Shown here piece after piece: positions 47,566-61,000 of a stretch of DNA of 64,000 nt (the first letter of the stretch is position 1; every line of letters starts with the position of its first letter). Below the pieces are notes generated by a model. That model ran no database searches, was not told where the DNA came from, and saw nothing but the letters and a program-made list of their open reading frames with translations. The DNA comes from Branchiostoma lanceolatum. Taxonomy: Eukaryota; Chordata; Leptocardii; Amphioxiformes; Branchiostomatidae. The stretch is taken from positions 12,529,501 through 12,593,500 of the forward strand of contig NC_089726.1 in assembly GCF_035083965.1 (NCBI RefSeq). Reading direction: 5' to 3'. Position numbers and translations under genes: made by a program.

Positions 47566-50500
47566 CTGGAAAAAAAGCTTGTGTCGATCACTTATCATAA
47601 CCCTAGGCCTAATAGCTGTACTAATGCTTCTACTTTCTAAGTAATGATAGGATTTTCTCAGGTCTTAAAGGTACTGTGACACCATTCCCTGGGACCTCAC
47701 ACCTTGTTAACTACCTACATGTAATCCCAAGTCAATAAGCTTCAACTTTCCACTGACTAAGGTTACAACCCAAGAAATTACAGCACATTCTTGAACTTTA
47801 TTGGCAAAGAACAGTTATGGCTACTATTAGAACTTGATGACATGCTCTTGGACTGTTTCTCAGGACCTCACACCTTGTTAACTACATAATGCTGAGCTCA
47901 CATGTTCTTAAGCATGTGTGGCAAGGATTAGTACCCTTTTACAATCCACTTCGTGAGGTATCCATGACTTTCGATCACACAAATCACACTCAATCATCAT
48001 TCACAAACAACATGGTGTAAACCATGAGGCTTAATCAACTTTGTGACCCAAGGTCTTTATTGAAGTTTCTTTGGCTTGTTTATGTACTTTGCACAATCTT
48101 GCAGTCTCTTTGCTTGTTCAGAAATGTTGTTCAGCCGTTGGTGATTTTTCGTAGCAGTTTGCTGAAAGATAGAAAACAGAACAGCTTATAGGTTCAAAAC
48201 AAGCAGAGACGTCTTATCCCTCAGTTTGACAACTATGAAAAACATCTATCAATCAGCCACACATATAACTATTTTGTACAATGTTCGCTACTGCAAGGAC
48301 CTCTACACTTGCTTGCAGGACATACGAACTTTAGCAAGGTAAGCTTATCTTTCTTGCCATCATCAATTTCCATGCCTCTTAATTCATGCCTCTTGGGTCT
48401 TTAACTCCTGCCAAAAGTGTGAAACCCAAGGAAGCCATGTTAACTGTTACAGCTAATTGATTGTCATATGCCTTTCCAACTGACAGAATGTCAAATCAAG
48501 GCTTTGCTTGTCCAAGTTGTTTTGTCTCCTTAACTCTAATCCTTTGCAACCATTTCCTCCAGGGCATACCAGTAGGGATAAGGCACAGGACATCCTATTG
48601 GTGCTTTAGTAAGAGACAAATCTGTCCTCATCTCTTCCACATGTGACTCTTTACCCACTCTTAACTGACTTCTAAGGTAAGAAAGTTATTTTTGTCTTTG
48701 AGCTCTTTGTTCAAATTTGACAGCTAGCTTGAATGTAGAAAATTCTTTAATCAAGAAATAGAAACTTAAAAATGATTTGTATTGTCACAGTGGTGTAGTT
48801 GAATTAGGTCCAATGCAGTGAAGATGTTGATACTACGGTAGCAACAAAAAAGCTTTCTTGGCATGTAGTTGATGGTATGTCTCATAAATAGCTAAGTCTT
48901 GAAATAAACACCTTATATTACGATAAGAATGAAATTCAGATGTCGTAATGTAGAAACTTGAACTGTGATTGTTTCTCTTAGAAAACAGTTGTTGTAGTGT
49001 CCTTCTTCAGGAAAAGGTTCTTTGTTCCGGACAAGTGTAGTGTTATTTTATGGTGTCAGGTTCGAGTCACTTAGTGGACTTCATGTCCTTGACAGCAAAT
49101 GTAGTTTTGTCACCATGTAGTACTTCTGCTTGACTAGCTTTTATGGTGCATGTTCCTAGACCAATTTTTCTTCAAATTGATTTGGTTTGAACGGGGGTAA
49201 GAAAAAAATTGTTTTCCATGCAGTCATGCAACAAAAGCCTGGAGGTTGCCAGAAATCTTTTAGAAGGCTTTTATTATCACAAGCTGATTATGAAGTTTAG
49301 TGATAAAAAGCCCTAACTCAGGAAGGGTTAAAGTCACACTTAGGAGAAGGATGGTAGAAGGTGAAAGGGAAAAAGTATTCAATTCATGGATACTGCTAAC
49401 AACTTAAGCATCTGATATAAGAAGACAATTGATAAACCTTTCATATGACTTTTTTTCTGTCTCTCTCCATTTCTTTGTTTCACAACATGCTTCAAGACTT
49501 TACTTAATTGTACTATACCCTTCACAAGGTGCCACTGCCATGCCGGACAGGATAAACAGTCAAGGCATTCCTTCTTCCTTTTATTTGAGCTCTTTTGATA
49601 TTTGTTTGTCAGTCGGTAATGAAGCTTGGTTTTAAATCCTGCGTACAAGACCGACTTAGCCTTTGTAGACAGAGCGAGCTATAAATACACTGTCCAAAAG
49701 CTTTGTGACAACCTTTGGGAGTCTATGAATAAGACAGAATTTGCTAGTAATCAAGTACATCTTTTGAAAGCCTTATATTTGGACTGTGTAATTTCCCTTG
49801 ATTGAATTTGTGACTCCTATGAGAAAACCTGTGACTTCTAGTAACCTGTTAGGTCGTCCAAAAACACAAGATTCAGGCATGAGTTTCTGAAGAGGTTTTG
49901 CATTTAAGGCCAAACAAGATAAACTTCCATCTTACCCTGGCCGCAGGGATTTCAAAACACAACAGGGAGGGCAGTGTTTAGTAATCCTTTCAATCAGGTT
50001 CTAAACTGTCTTACAGTTCTCCTCCCTTCAGTTAATTTGCGTGTCTGCCTACCGGTAATACAGAGAGTATTTTTGCTAATCTCCATCACTCTGAATCATA
50101 AATGTGTGTAAGAGGCAACATGGGTTGAAAAGGTTACTGAATCAGGAATGACCTACTCATAGTCCATACATGTACACAGACCTTCCCTTCACCCATGGTA
50201 AGAGAATAGCTTGCCATTCTCTCAGCTTAATTGATGATGTGACTGGGAGGTAAACCTGCTACCCTACACAGCTAATCTGGACTGCTGTGGTACAACAGCT
50301 TTATCAGCCCTTAAAAAAACTTCTAGTCCTACATGTACCATTCCAAGCTCACCAGACGAAGGCAGTTTTTTCGAATCTAGTAAATGTTTAAAAAAAGTTT
50401 GTGGTCACTTAAAGTTGTAGTTACAAGAGTTTTTTGCATGGATACATTATGTTGGATTGATCACTGATTGGTTGAAAGTTTGAGATCTCAGATTGGCTTT

Positions 50501-53500
50501 GTTTGGTTTGGAATGAAGCAAAACAAAGGAGTATCATCCCTGAATTCATGAAGTTGACTTTTCAATAACTGTTGCCATATATCAATCTGTCAACTTAATA
50601 TAACTAATGCTATAGGAAAGATAATTTATCAAGTTTTAAGTCTACCAAAAACAGGCAAACCCCCAATGATTTAAAAGGCATTCTGTTAATGTTAGATAGT
50701 AAACAGTTCTGATATTTAACACTCATACCATACAATCTGTTTCTTTTGTAGTTGTCAACCAGAAGACAGCTTCAACAATATTGAGAAGTGCTGACAAGAT
50801 AAGGATCTTGACAGGTTTGTCTCAAGTGTTTACTGACTCCATGCGATGTAGTTTAGCCTTTGTAACAGTTCATACCAAGCATTCCTACCATAGATTGTTT
50901 AAGAGGAGTCATACACTCCAGTTGTTTTGTACTTAAACAGTCTGATAACACGGACATTAGTGCACATGTACATGTAGCTGCTGTACAGATGTGACCCTGT
51001 ATTGTTATACCCAGACAGAAAGCAATATTTTGTGAGTAATTCAAAGCTTTGTGGATATCTGAAGTGATTGTAGATTGCAGATATGTAGAACATACACCAG
51101 ACGCAACAGCGTGCCAACTATATGATGTGTATAGATTATGCCTCTTAGCAACACTGTATCTGACTAGCCTCCTTGGTGACTGGACCTTCTTGGCAGTTTT
51201 CTATAGTTTTTTTTTGGCAGGCTAGGAGGCTAGTGTCTGACAACATGTAGCAGCATACATGCCTGGTTGACCCCCAAACCTTGTTAGCATGGCCGAGCAT
51301 CTAGAGTTCAATCCTGTAGATTTAACTCAGACATTGTTTCCTCTCTGAGTGATTATGAGGCAGACAGACTTTCAGGGATTATTTTACACATCATTAGCAA
51401 AATGTGCTGGTGCAATGATTGGGTGAAAGGGTTACATGTTGATTTATGTGACCAGGTCTTAAGTCTAACAGTGTCTCACCTAACTCACTGTCAGGAGGAC
51501 GTAATTAGAAAGTTCTGCTTGAGTGAAGTTTTGTTGGCCTTTGATCAATGACTGTGTATCCACTTGAGATCCTGTAAATGCACCTGGGTCACCATAAGTG
51601 GCCCTCCTAGAGCAGCAAAGCCTTGAAGAAGTCTTAAAATAGAAAATGATACCTTCTATATCCAAATTGACAAGGACCTATGGGTCCCCACCTACACCAT
51701 AGAAAAAATGTGTACAATATTGAATGATCATATTCTTTAGATGTTGGCAAACAAATTTGGTCTCTAAATCCTTGCCTTAAGTTGTCCAAAATATTGCTGT
51801 AGAATTGGAAGAGATGTGGCATCTATAAAACTGGTCCATTTGTAAGGAATTTTTTTCACTGAATTAAATCAATGCATGTTCTTTGCACTAAATCTTGTTA
51901 AATGATTGATACATTATGACGATCATTATGCTTACTGTAAAAGCTCCCAGTCACAGAATGCCAGTTACTGTAAGCTTAACATCCAATAGTGCTGTTTGTC
52001 AGAAACGTATATGTTGATGGCACCATCTGAGATGACCATGAAAAGACAGGAAATATGTTAGCTGTCATAACTGCCGTACAGGCATGGCACCATGCACCAT
52101 TACCTTTGCACCACAGCTATGCCTGTCCCCGCGGACAGGTGAGCGTGGGCAGACGTGTGTTAACAGACAACACTCTCCGGTTGTCCCCACTTCCGCTGCC
52201 TGCTCCACAACATATCTCCCACCTCCTGTGTGGTTTTCACACCTGGGTTACCTGATCAGCCCCGTGTCAACTCTGGAGACCTGCGTAGCCTTCTCACCTG
52301 TGTGGTTTCAGTGTGCAAACCAGCATGTGGAGTTAAACACCCCTAACCCAGGTGATATTGCTTTCCTGTAATTCGTTTGATTATTTGCTGATCAAACAAG
52401 CCAAGGAAGGTGAGATAAGCAGATCTAGAAAGAGATAGCAAGCTTTTATTTGCCATGAGTCTTTTGGAGAATGATACAACAGTACTACAGTGCATTGTTA
52501 TTCCTCAATGTGTGGCATGCTGCTAACGTTGTGTGGTATGTGCTGACCATATCATGATCTGAAGAAGTTACTCAAAGGTCCATGCAGGTAAGACAGATGT
52601 GTTTGTTCTGCAATTTGTTTTACCTGAGCAGGCCAAGCCTTTCTTTGAAGAAAGGATGATGGTGTTCCTGTTGGTGTTATTTTCACCTGAGTGTTCTGGC
52701 CTAAAATGTGAATGACATTGCATACTTTCTCTCGCACCAAAAAGTTTGATTTTGACAATAATGTGCCATAATTATGGAAGATTTGAGTAACCACCGTTTA
52801 CAATTAAAGATATAATGTTCATTGAAATTTTTGTACAATCAAGTAAATTTTCTTAAATTTTGCAGGGATATGCTTCTCGATCCATCAGTTAAGAGACCAG
52901 CTGTAGGAAGGCAATACATGTTGTACATATTATGTAACTGGCTAGGGACTGCCTATTAGTAAACTAATGCAGGGCTGATTTCCCATTGTTTGTTTCTTTT
53001 GAAATAGTTTCAAAGTTGAGAGAAATAGTGTTAACACATTCCACACCTCTTAGCACGGACCTTCGGTGGTTAACCAGTGCTCGTATACACAAACACAGCT
53101 TGTGGGAGGTCGGTGCTAATGAGCTGTGGATAGCTGGGAAAGTTTTGTCATTAGAAAGCTATATTTCATTACTAGTAAGCAGGTGCTTATGACAGTTGGT
53201 GACTTTCACTAGAAAAATAGTTTGTGTATTGTTCTACATCAGACTTTAAGGCAGCCACAAAATCCTAGAGACAATGTATTATGTTTTGGTTTGTAATAAA
53301 ACTTGGTAATACTTTTATTGTGTGTGGAATATGAGAGAGGGCATGTGTTTGATGGAATCCTGGCAACCCTATCGTTCAGATAACACACACAGTGCAATAT
53401 CACTTCGGCTGGTGATACCGACTCATCATAAGATAAGCAAAACAAACACATTTCTCAATTGCAGACAAACATTTTTGGCAATCATTGATCTGTATGTCTA

Positions 53501-56500
53501 TGGCTATCAGTTTGATTTTGGAGATAATACTTGGCAGTTTGACTTAGTTGTGTCACAGTAAGGTCAGTGTGCCTTTCCGTTTGGATGACGGATCATGTGA
53601 TGTCCAAAATCCAATCTTGTAGTGTTGACAAAATAAAAGGGAACAAGACCAGTGACAACTGAACCATGTTACAAGCAGTTCTGTGATTTGACATGAATTT
53701 TGTAAGCTCTTTTGAAATCCGGTAGAAAAACATTGTTGCGCTGATTTATATGAGACATTGAAGATTATTATGGTATTGCTACATTCAATTTGGTTCATGA
53801 AGGCTTCAGCCATTTTCCACTGTTTCCAACGATCTTATTGATTCCCTTACTTTTCACCTCCCGCTACAGAATGCCTGTCCCTTTGGTTCTTTTGTGTGGA
53901 TTGTCTACAGTATTTTGACATAATTACTAAAGATAGAAATACGTTGAAAAAAATCCAGAAAGAATGATAATTTCCAGCTTGCAACAAGTGGCTTTGGATA
54001 CTTGACATAATATTCTACGCCTTCTTGAAAGTTTTAGCTGAACTGCGTGAATACTTTAATAGCTCAACAGTGACTCCAATATTAGCATTTTTACAGTAGG
54101 TGCCTTCTGTCCACTTTGACTCCTTATCGCAAGGGCACTTTGTACCCTCTGTGTACCCTGGTGATGTTTAGGCAATTAGTCTGGCAATTAGCAGTGTTTC
54201 TTCACACCAGCCCTGGAGCACCCAGCAGAGCACATGCTGCAGACAGGTAGGTGCTTTATCAGGATTACCTTATCCTGGCAAGACTGCTTCTTCCCCCTCC
54301 TGCTGCCAGCGGTTTGCTTTGGCACTGAGGCTTGTAACAGGTGTCAAGGATAGAGAAGGATTGTAAAGCCTAGACGTTGTGACATGCACTGAGCTTTCTT
54401 GGCGATGTGTAAATGCATGCAGACCATTTGTACACACTGAGTTCTTTGTGTTCGGCGTTGATGTAGCATTGAAGTCATCATGCAACTTGACATTTTGACA
54501 ACACCCGCTGAGTCTGCATTTCCTGTGGTAATGTGTAACATCTTGTGGCACACTTAATTTTGCAAAGTCTGACAGTGCAGATTAAGACTGTAAAACATGA
54601 CATCATGGCTTTCCTCTTAAGACATGACATTGAACTTTAAGACTGCCTTGGACACATCCCCACTTTTCTTTGTCACCAAGGTCTTGACTTGAAAGGTTGA
54701 AAGGAAACAATTCCAGTTTCCTAATCCAATTAATTAGCTGGAAGCTTAGTTCTCGTAAACTTAGCTTCCACTCCTGACAGTCACCACTGTCTGATTCAAC
54801 CTCAGCCCACAGTTTGTTAGTCTTTTGTCAATCCTGTCTCATTTGTGTGACCCTCTGACCTGCAGAGGTATTTAAGGGCTTATATCTCCTACTAATGAAG
54901 CCACAGGGAGACACAACCAACACCTCAGTCTATACCAGGGCAGTTTAACTGCTATTGTAGGCCGGCTGCCAATCCTCCTGTAGAAAACCTATGGCTTGTA
55001 ATAAATCTTCCCCTTTGTACCCTGGATCTGCTGTAAGCACCTTGTCTGGCAATGTTGTGGCCATTTGTATACTTGTACAGTCTATACAATGTATACTTTC
55101 TACAGCTCTTATGAAACCTTTCAACTAAGGAGCTTCATCCAGAGTCAGTCACTGCCTCTCCAAAATGTTAGCATTGCTGGGGACCTTCGACATTTAAATG
55201 TAGCCAAAAAAATGCAGACTGCAATATGATGAATTATGTTGATTCCTTTTTTCCTAAATGGCAGCAATCTATTTTTACTAGATAAAACTTAACATCAGGC
55301 AGTATCTCATACATGTTTAATGGCTGTGGGTTAACAAGGAAAATAATTACTGTTCAGCTCTTGACAAGTGGAGCATGACTCTAACCTGTAATTCTAACAT
55401 CTGTGAACACAGAGATTAGTTTGAGTTGTTTGAAGTTTCTGCTGAACTGTAACTTTGGACCCGTGAGTGGCATGCTCCCCTCAGGTTCACTAGGCATCTG
55501 GGGTAAGAGGTTGTCTGGAGTGGCCCAGCTTCCTCTTCACATCTGTCTTAAGAAATAAAACGTCTTGCTTCTGCTGTCAGTTAGTGTTGTACTGAGCACC
55601 TTTAGAGACTACTTGCTGGTAAGACTTTTTTGGTCAGACTTTTCTTTCTTTTGCACTGTTTGTGTGAATGGTATGTTACTTTGTGTGCTTCCTAATTTTC
55701 ACTACTCTTTTGCCTTCTTATGTGTTGTAAGACGATCATTCTGGTCTATAGTTTCTACATTCTAAATTATGAATTAACATATTGAATATGACAAAAAAGT
55801 TATAATGTAGAGCAGGAACCCTTATTTTTATGATACCCATGTGCCATTGATATTGTTTGGTTAACTGTGTTAGCAATACATTTGCAGACATGCCTTTTAC
55901 AGTAATCTTTATTATATGCTTTTCCCAGACCCTAGCAGAAGGTGTGGGGTAATACTGATTCTGCCAAGATTGACACACCCAATAAGGTTGTTTCTGACAA
56001 TTTGTCTCTCATAGAGTTGCTGTATTGACTGTAAACCTGACAGGTTTATGTACACATTGCCGTGGGACCAAGGGTCGTTCTCTGCTGATCATAGCATGTA
56101 TTCTCTGGTTGTTATTCTTAACAAGTCTGGACAAACATTTGCTTCTGTCAGGAATAAGCTCAGTTACTCCTGGATTGCAGTATATGTTACTTCTCGCAGT
56201 GAATCAAGTCTGAGTATAGTCTGAGTAACACAGACATGTGTTTGCTAACAACATGACCCCTGCACTTCATGTATGTGGCCCTGTATAACTTGCACTTAAA
56301 AAAATGATGAGGAAAGAAAATTGTTCTTACTTTTGGTGTTCTATATATCTTTGTCATGCCTTTATACTTGTAGGAAGTTGTAGGGACTAGTTACATAGGG
56401 TGCCTTCCTCTGACAAAAATCTGTCTGTTTACGCACTTCCTGACTTCACACTGGTTAGGTCAATAGGATGTAGTGTTTTGTGCTGATAAGCTTGCTGACT

Positions 56501-57290
56501 AACTAATTGGACAAAGTGCGGACGTAACAACAACGTAGAATGACCAACACATTTTTGGAGCATGGTACTGATGGATATGTGTATAAAACCATGTGTAACT
56601 GAATACCCAAAACCAAGACTTCAATGTCAAGGTTCATTGTTTTCATTGCTTTGGTTGAAGTGTGAGCAACTTGACCTTTGAACATTTAACAGGTGAGCAG
56701 TGCAGACCTTTGACCTTGATTGAACATTGCCTTTGACTGTTGTTCACTCTTTCTCAGTATACGTATGCTGTAGTCTTCCACAGGCAAGCAAAGAACTTCC
56801 TTGGCAAGATAAGAGGGCAAGTAATAATTTGTCTTTACACTCAATTTTTGCAGTACCTGAAATGCTGATGATAAGAAATTGTTTCTGGCACCTGTTGCCT
56901 CGCAGGATGAGGCTGATTCACGAGGAAATCCTAGCTTCTATCCTGTCTTAACCAGCTTTGCGGGAAGCCACAAATGTTAGACCTCACATCCCACTTCATC
57001 ACCGTTGTCCCGCTGATCGCCAAGTGTAGCTGACGCCAGTTGTTTTCCTGAGTTTAGGGCAAAGATTGACGCAGTTAGAAGGAGTTTCTGTAAGCATCCT
57101 TAGCAATATCTCCCTGTCCAGCCTCTCACAGACTTCCTGCTTGTAAGCTGGTCTACTTGGGTAGACAAGTCTTACCGACACACCTACTTGACTTTGTCTT
57201 ACAGACAAATGTGTTACATTACACCAAGTGTGTCTGGACGAGACTGTCAGGCGAGTTTTGCATGTGACTTTTTCTCTCAATTTCCCTTGA
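47566..57290. other. gene-free interval between ORC5 and RELN
   Basis: No reading frame here has a family signature, splice logic or codon bias that I can support. Visible small structures are a 23-base direct repeat GGACCTCACACCTTGTTAAC... at 47692 and 47863, and a short inverted repeat with arms at 53050-53062 and 53107-53119 (TTAGCACGGACCT / AGGTCGGTGCTAA). The moderately GC-rich patch at 52120-52330 has an open frame but no recognisable product. The interval may hold upstream noncoding exons or enhancers of RELN. Confidence 0.5.
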
Positions 57291-57299
57291 TCTGTTATT

Positions 57300-58071
57300 G
57301 CTGCAGGAGGTGGTACAGAATCAGGTCCTCCAAAGATCACCGAGGACATTGAACTGTGAGGTGTCGGACATCAGCATCACCTGCACAGCATCACTTCCGA
57401 CGTACCCAGAGGAAAGTGTTAGTGTTGGGAGACAGTTTCGACACACGGTCGTCTGTGTCTGTGTCCCGTCTCCTCTTGACAAGACAGACCCCAGACCAAC
57501 TGGTGAACGTTCCCCTCTGAAATAGTGTAAGCCATTCACCGCTTGGATCAACTGCAAGGATTCTGCCCAGAGGATTACCTGTCTTCAGCAGACTTCTGCG
57601 AACTTCTGTCATCTACCAATTAGGATTACTCTCAACAAGCCCACGTGCACGTCTGCAAACTCCACGACCTAGAACACTCCTCCTGGGGATTGCACACAAG
57701 TTCAAGATAAACCTATTCATCAGTATCTCTCCCAGTCCTCCAGTCCGAGAAACTTAAGATGACTTCAGTTTGTTGACTTTTCCTCAGACTCCTTGTGCCA
57801 CGGTCCCTGAGGGATTTCCTGCACCAGTTCAAGTTAAACGGCCATTAAATCTGGTTAAACACCCGGACAAGCCCTTAAAGGACGCCCTCGTAAATTCTGA
57901 TCCACCCCCTGTAAATTATCCCTTGGAATTTTGCAAGAAAGCAGAAAAAGAGACTTTTTTGGCAAGATAGCAAAATACTATATTATTGGTAACGAACGCT
58001 TAAGGCTGATGTGCCCTTCCTGATCAGAGTGAGAAGTGCCTTGCACAGAGACCTGTATGGACGTAGACTGA
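57300..58071 (+). promoter_or_regulatory. putative RELN 5' UTR and promoter region
   Basis: GC content rises compared with the preceding 10 kb, and TTGCTGCAG at 57304 could be an acceptor of a 5' UTR exon. Several short open frames are present but none continues into the reelin start. The start codon pair ATGATG is at 58072. Transcription start unknown. Confidence 0.35.
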
Positions 58072-61000
58072 ATGATGGAAAAGTGCCGTACATACATCTG
58101 TGCATCTGTGACAATGTTGCTGGCCGTCCTGCTTCTCCTGCCATATGTTGGGGATGCACAAGGCCTGTATCCACGGATGAACCCCTTCTTCTTCCTCTGT
58201 AACTACCAGGTAAGAGTTGCATCTAATGCATTTAAGTGTTACACAATTATTATTATAGTCCTTCCAACTATAATGTATATAGAGCATTAAGAAGTTAACT
58301 TTTACTGAGAGGGAAATTCTGTTGCTAAATCCAACTATCATAGCAGGAATGTCATTTTTTATCAGCAGTTAGAACAATAATTTGTCACTTAGTGACCACC
58401 TACATGTATTGGTGCAGTAGTCTTCCCTTGGATTTTCCCATTGAACAAGCATTGAAAGGTACTGTAAATGCATTTAAGTTTGCGTGGTTGTTATTTTGCG
58501 CTAAGGTGAAAATTGAGTGATTGCGGTAGTTTTATGTTTGTGGCAGCACTATAGTCACATACTGCTAACAGTATTTGACAAAAATGTTCGCAGTGGTTTT
58601 AAGTTCACGGCGAAAGGGTCGCCGCAAAAACCGTGAACATAAAACCACCGCAAAATATCTGCATTTACAGTATTATATATATAGTAATAGGTTTGACTCA
58701 TTTTGCCTTCTGTGGACTTCTATGTATAACATGCTACTGTCTAGTGTCTACAGTAACTGGTAATTGCTGGTCAGACTGCTTTATCAACACATAAGAACTG
58801 TATGCTGGCTCACGGCTGGACTACACCTGCGCCTATCACACACTTGTTACTGCAAATATACAATGTATATGATGCGCCTGTACTTGCTAGCCTGACTCTT
58901 TACGGTTTTGTAACATCTAAATGGGCAACATGCAACATCAGTTTGTGTGTCTGACCCACCAACAACTCATTCAACTACTGTAAAATGCATTTAAGTTTGT
59001 GTGGTTTTTATTTTGTGGTAGGCAGAAAATGGAGTGTTTGAAACAATAGTAGTGCTACAGTCATAGGTGGGCAAAATGTTTCACGGTGGTTTTAAGTTCG
59101 CGCTGAAAGTTGACCGCGAAAACTGCGAACACAAAACCAACGCAAACATTTCTACATTTACTAGTACAGTATTACAGCTGCCATTTCTAGTATTCGCAAT
59201 GGCTACACCTGCCAGCTTTGCTGCAGCTGTCAGCTACCATCCCCTTTATTTATCTATTTATTTACTAAGTATTGCACTTCTCCATAAAGATGGAAGGCAT
59301 GACGGAACAAGTGTACCCCCGCAGGGGTCACCTTTTCAAGGCCCCCATGCCGAAAAATTATCCTACCAATACAGTACCATCCAATGTACATGTATGTAAT
59401 AACCAAGTCCTCTACTCTCCTCCAGGGCCATGAGCTGGCAGACTTCCAGACAGGGGAAGTGGCCCTCTCTGTGACAATCGAAGGATCTCCAACAAAATAT
59501 GTGCCAGGGGAAGAGTATCAAGGTAGGAGTTACATTCTCCTTTTTTGTCATTAACGTTTCTGTGGTAAAACAAATTGTAACTTTTCCCACAAGTTGGCTT
59601 GTAGCCACACCTGTAGCCTTATTGTTAATCTCCAAGGCTGATATTTGGCCCTGCAGATCAGCCAGTCATGGCTCCATTCCCAAGTAAACTGTGGGGTGTT
59701 AACATGACCGCACGGGGCATGGCTAGGCTAAACAATACGGTACTCATGCATGTAATGGATGGGAAAAGGCACTTCTGGGTGGCATGTACCTTCAGTTACA
59801 ATGTCATATCTCACCTTCATGCCATATACTTTGTAATCAAAAATTTAATACTTTCAAGGTGTCAAGTTCAGGGAACAAGGAATTTTGCTAATTTTGAAGA
59901 TTGCCAACTTCACATTTGTCTGACAACTTGAACTGTGATTATGACAATCTCAAGCACTTCTTCAAAGTGCACTGTCAAAGGAAAATAAAACTGAACAAAA
60001 TGCCATATTTGTAACTTTGGTTTAATTGTAAACTTTGGGTTGTAAATTATTCATTTTTATCTATTTGTGATGTGAGGAGAATAAGATAATTCATATCTGA
60101 TTCATGTCTGATAATGCCCTCCATTTCATGCTCAACCTTGAACCATAATGTCACAAGTTCATGACTAATGTGACACATATACATAAGGTACATGTACAGG
60201 TCAGGGCCAGGCAGAGAGCAGGGCAGGTACAATCTGGCACAGGGCACTGCAGCTGGAGAGACCATGTAAAACTGTCCATAAACGTTCACCAGTTGTCTAA
60301 ATATGCCAGATGTTTTTACACCTTCTTGTCTTTGACAGTTTTGTGACATATTGGAGATATGGCATAAAGGTTTACACCTTTTATGTTGTACTTGATATCA
60401 GGGATTCCAGTTTGGTGGTCTATCTTACAGTCCATTAGTCTTACAGACAAGTGTTCAGAGCCAGTTACATGCTTATTATTAGCAGTGCCCGAGTAGCTCT
60501 TGTGCATAGCATCTTCCCACTTTTAGTCTTCAAGAGTTTCTATAGAGCTCAGTTTGCGTTTACTCTGGTTGCATCTTCTTCTTCTTCTCTTGGAAGTCCT
60601 TCGAAGTTGAAGATGGCTGTCAGTGTACTCATTCACAGGGGATGTGACCTCATGTGGCTTGTCCTCTAAGTCCAAAACTTGAGGCACACAGCCGTCCAAC
60701 TCTGGTTGCATCTGTCCATGCACAAGGCCAAAGAGGGTATATTCACATTAGAAGTGCTCAGGGAGCACAAGGGTGAGATACACATTGTACATAAAACAGT
60801 TACATGTGTGGGCAGGAGGTTTAACAGGTTGTTCCTGTCCAATTATGGGATTTGACACAAACATATTTCTGCTGTCAAATCTTCCCCATATATGTACATG
60901 TATGCCTACATCCCTTTGGGAGTTAAGATAACTGTTGGTGGTCCAACAACAGCTGAAACAGTTTCAACTCAGAGTTGTTTTTCTTGACGTAACTTTGAAA

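Noticed and set aside
49060..49080. GGTTCGAGTC resembling a tRNA B box
   Set aside because: No A box at the right distance and no cloverleaf could be drawn around it.
52055..52371. Two overlapping frames in a GC-richer patch
   Set aside because: Proline/histidine-rich frames without homology I can recognise; possibly a regulatory patch, not a supported gene.
53050..53119. Inverted repeat with 13-base arms
   Set aside because: Short, with a mismatch and no target duplication; could be chance.
56999..57612. Several minus-strand frames of 70-116 codons upstream of RELN
   Set aside because: Overlapping frames in a GC-rich 5' region; no domain and no consistent exon structure.
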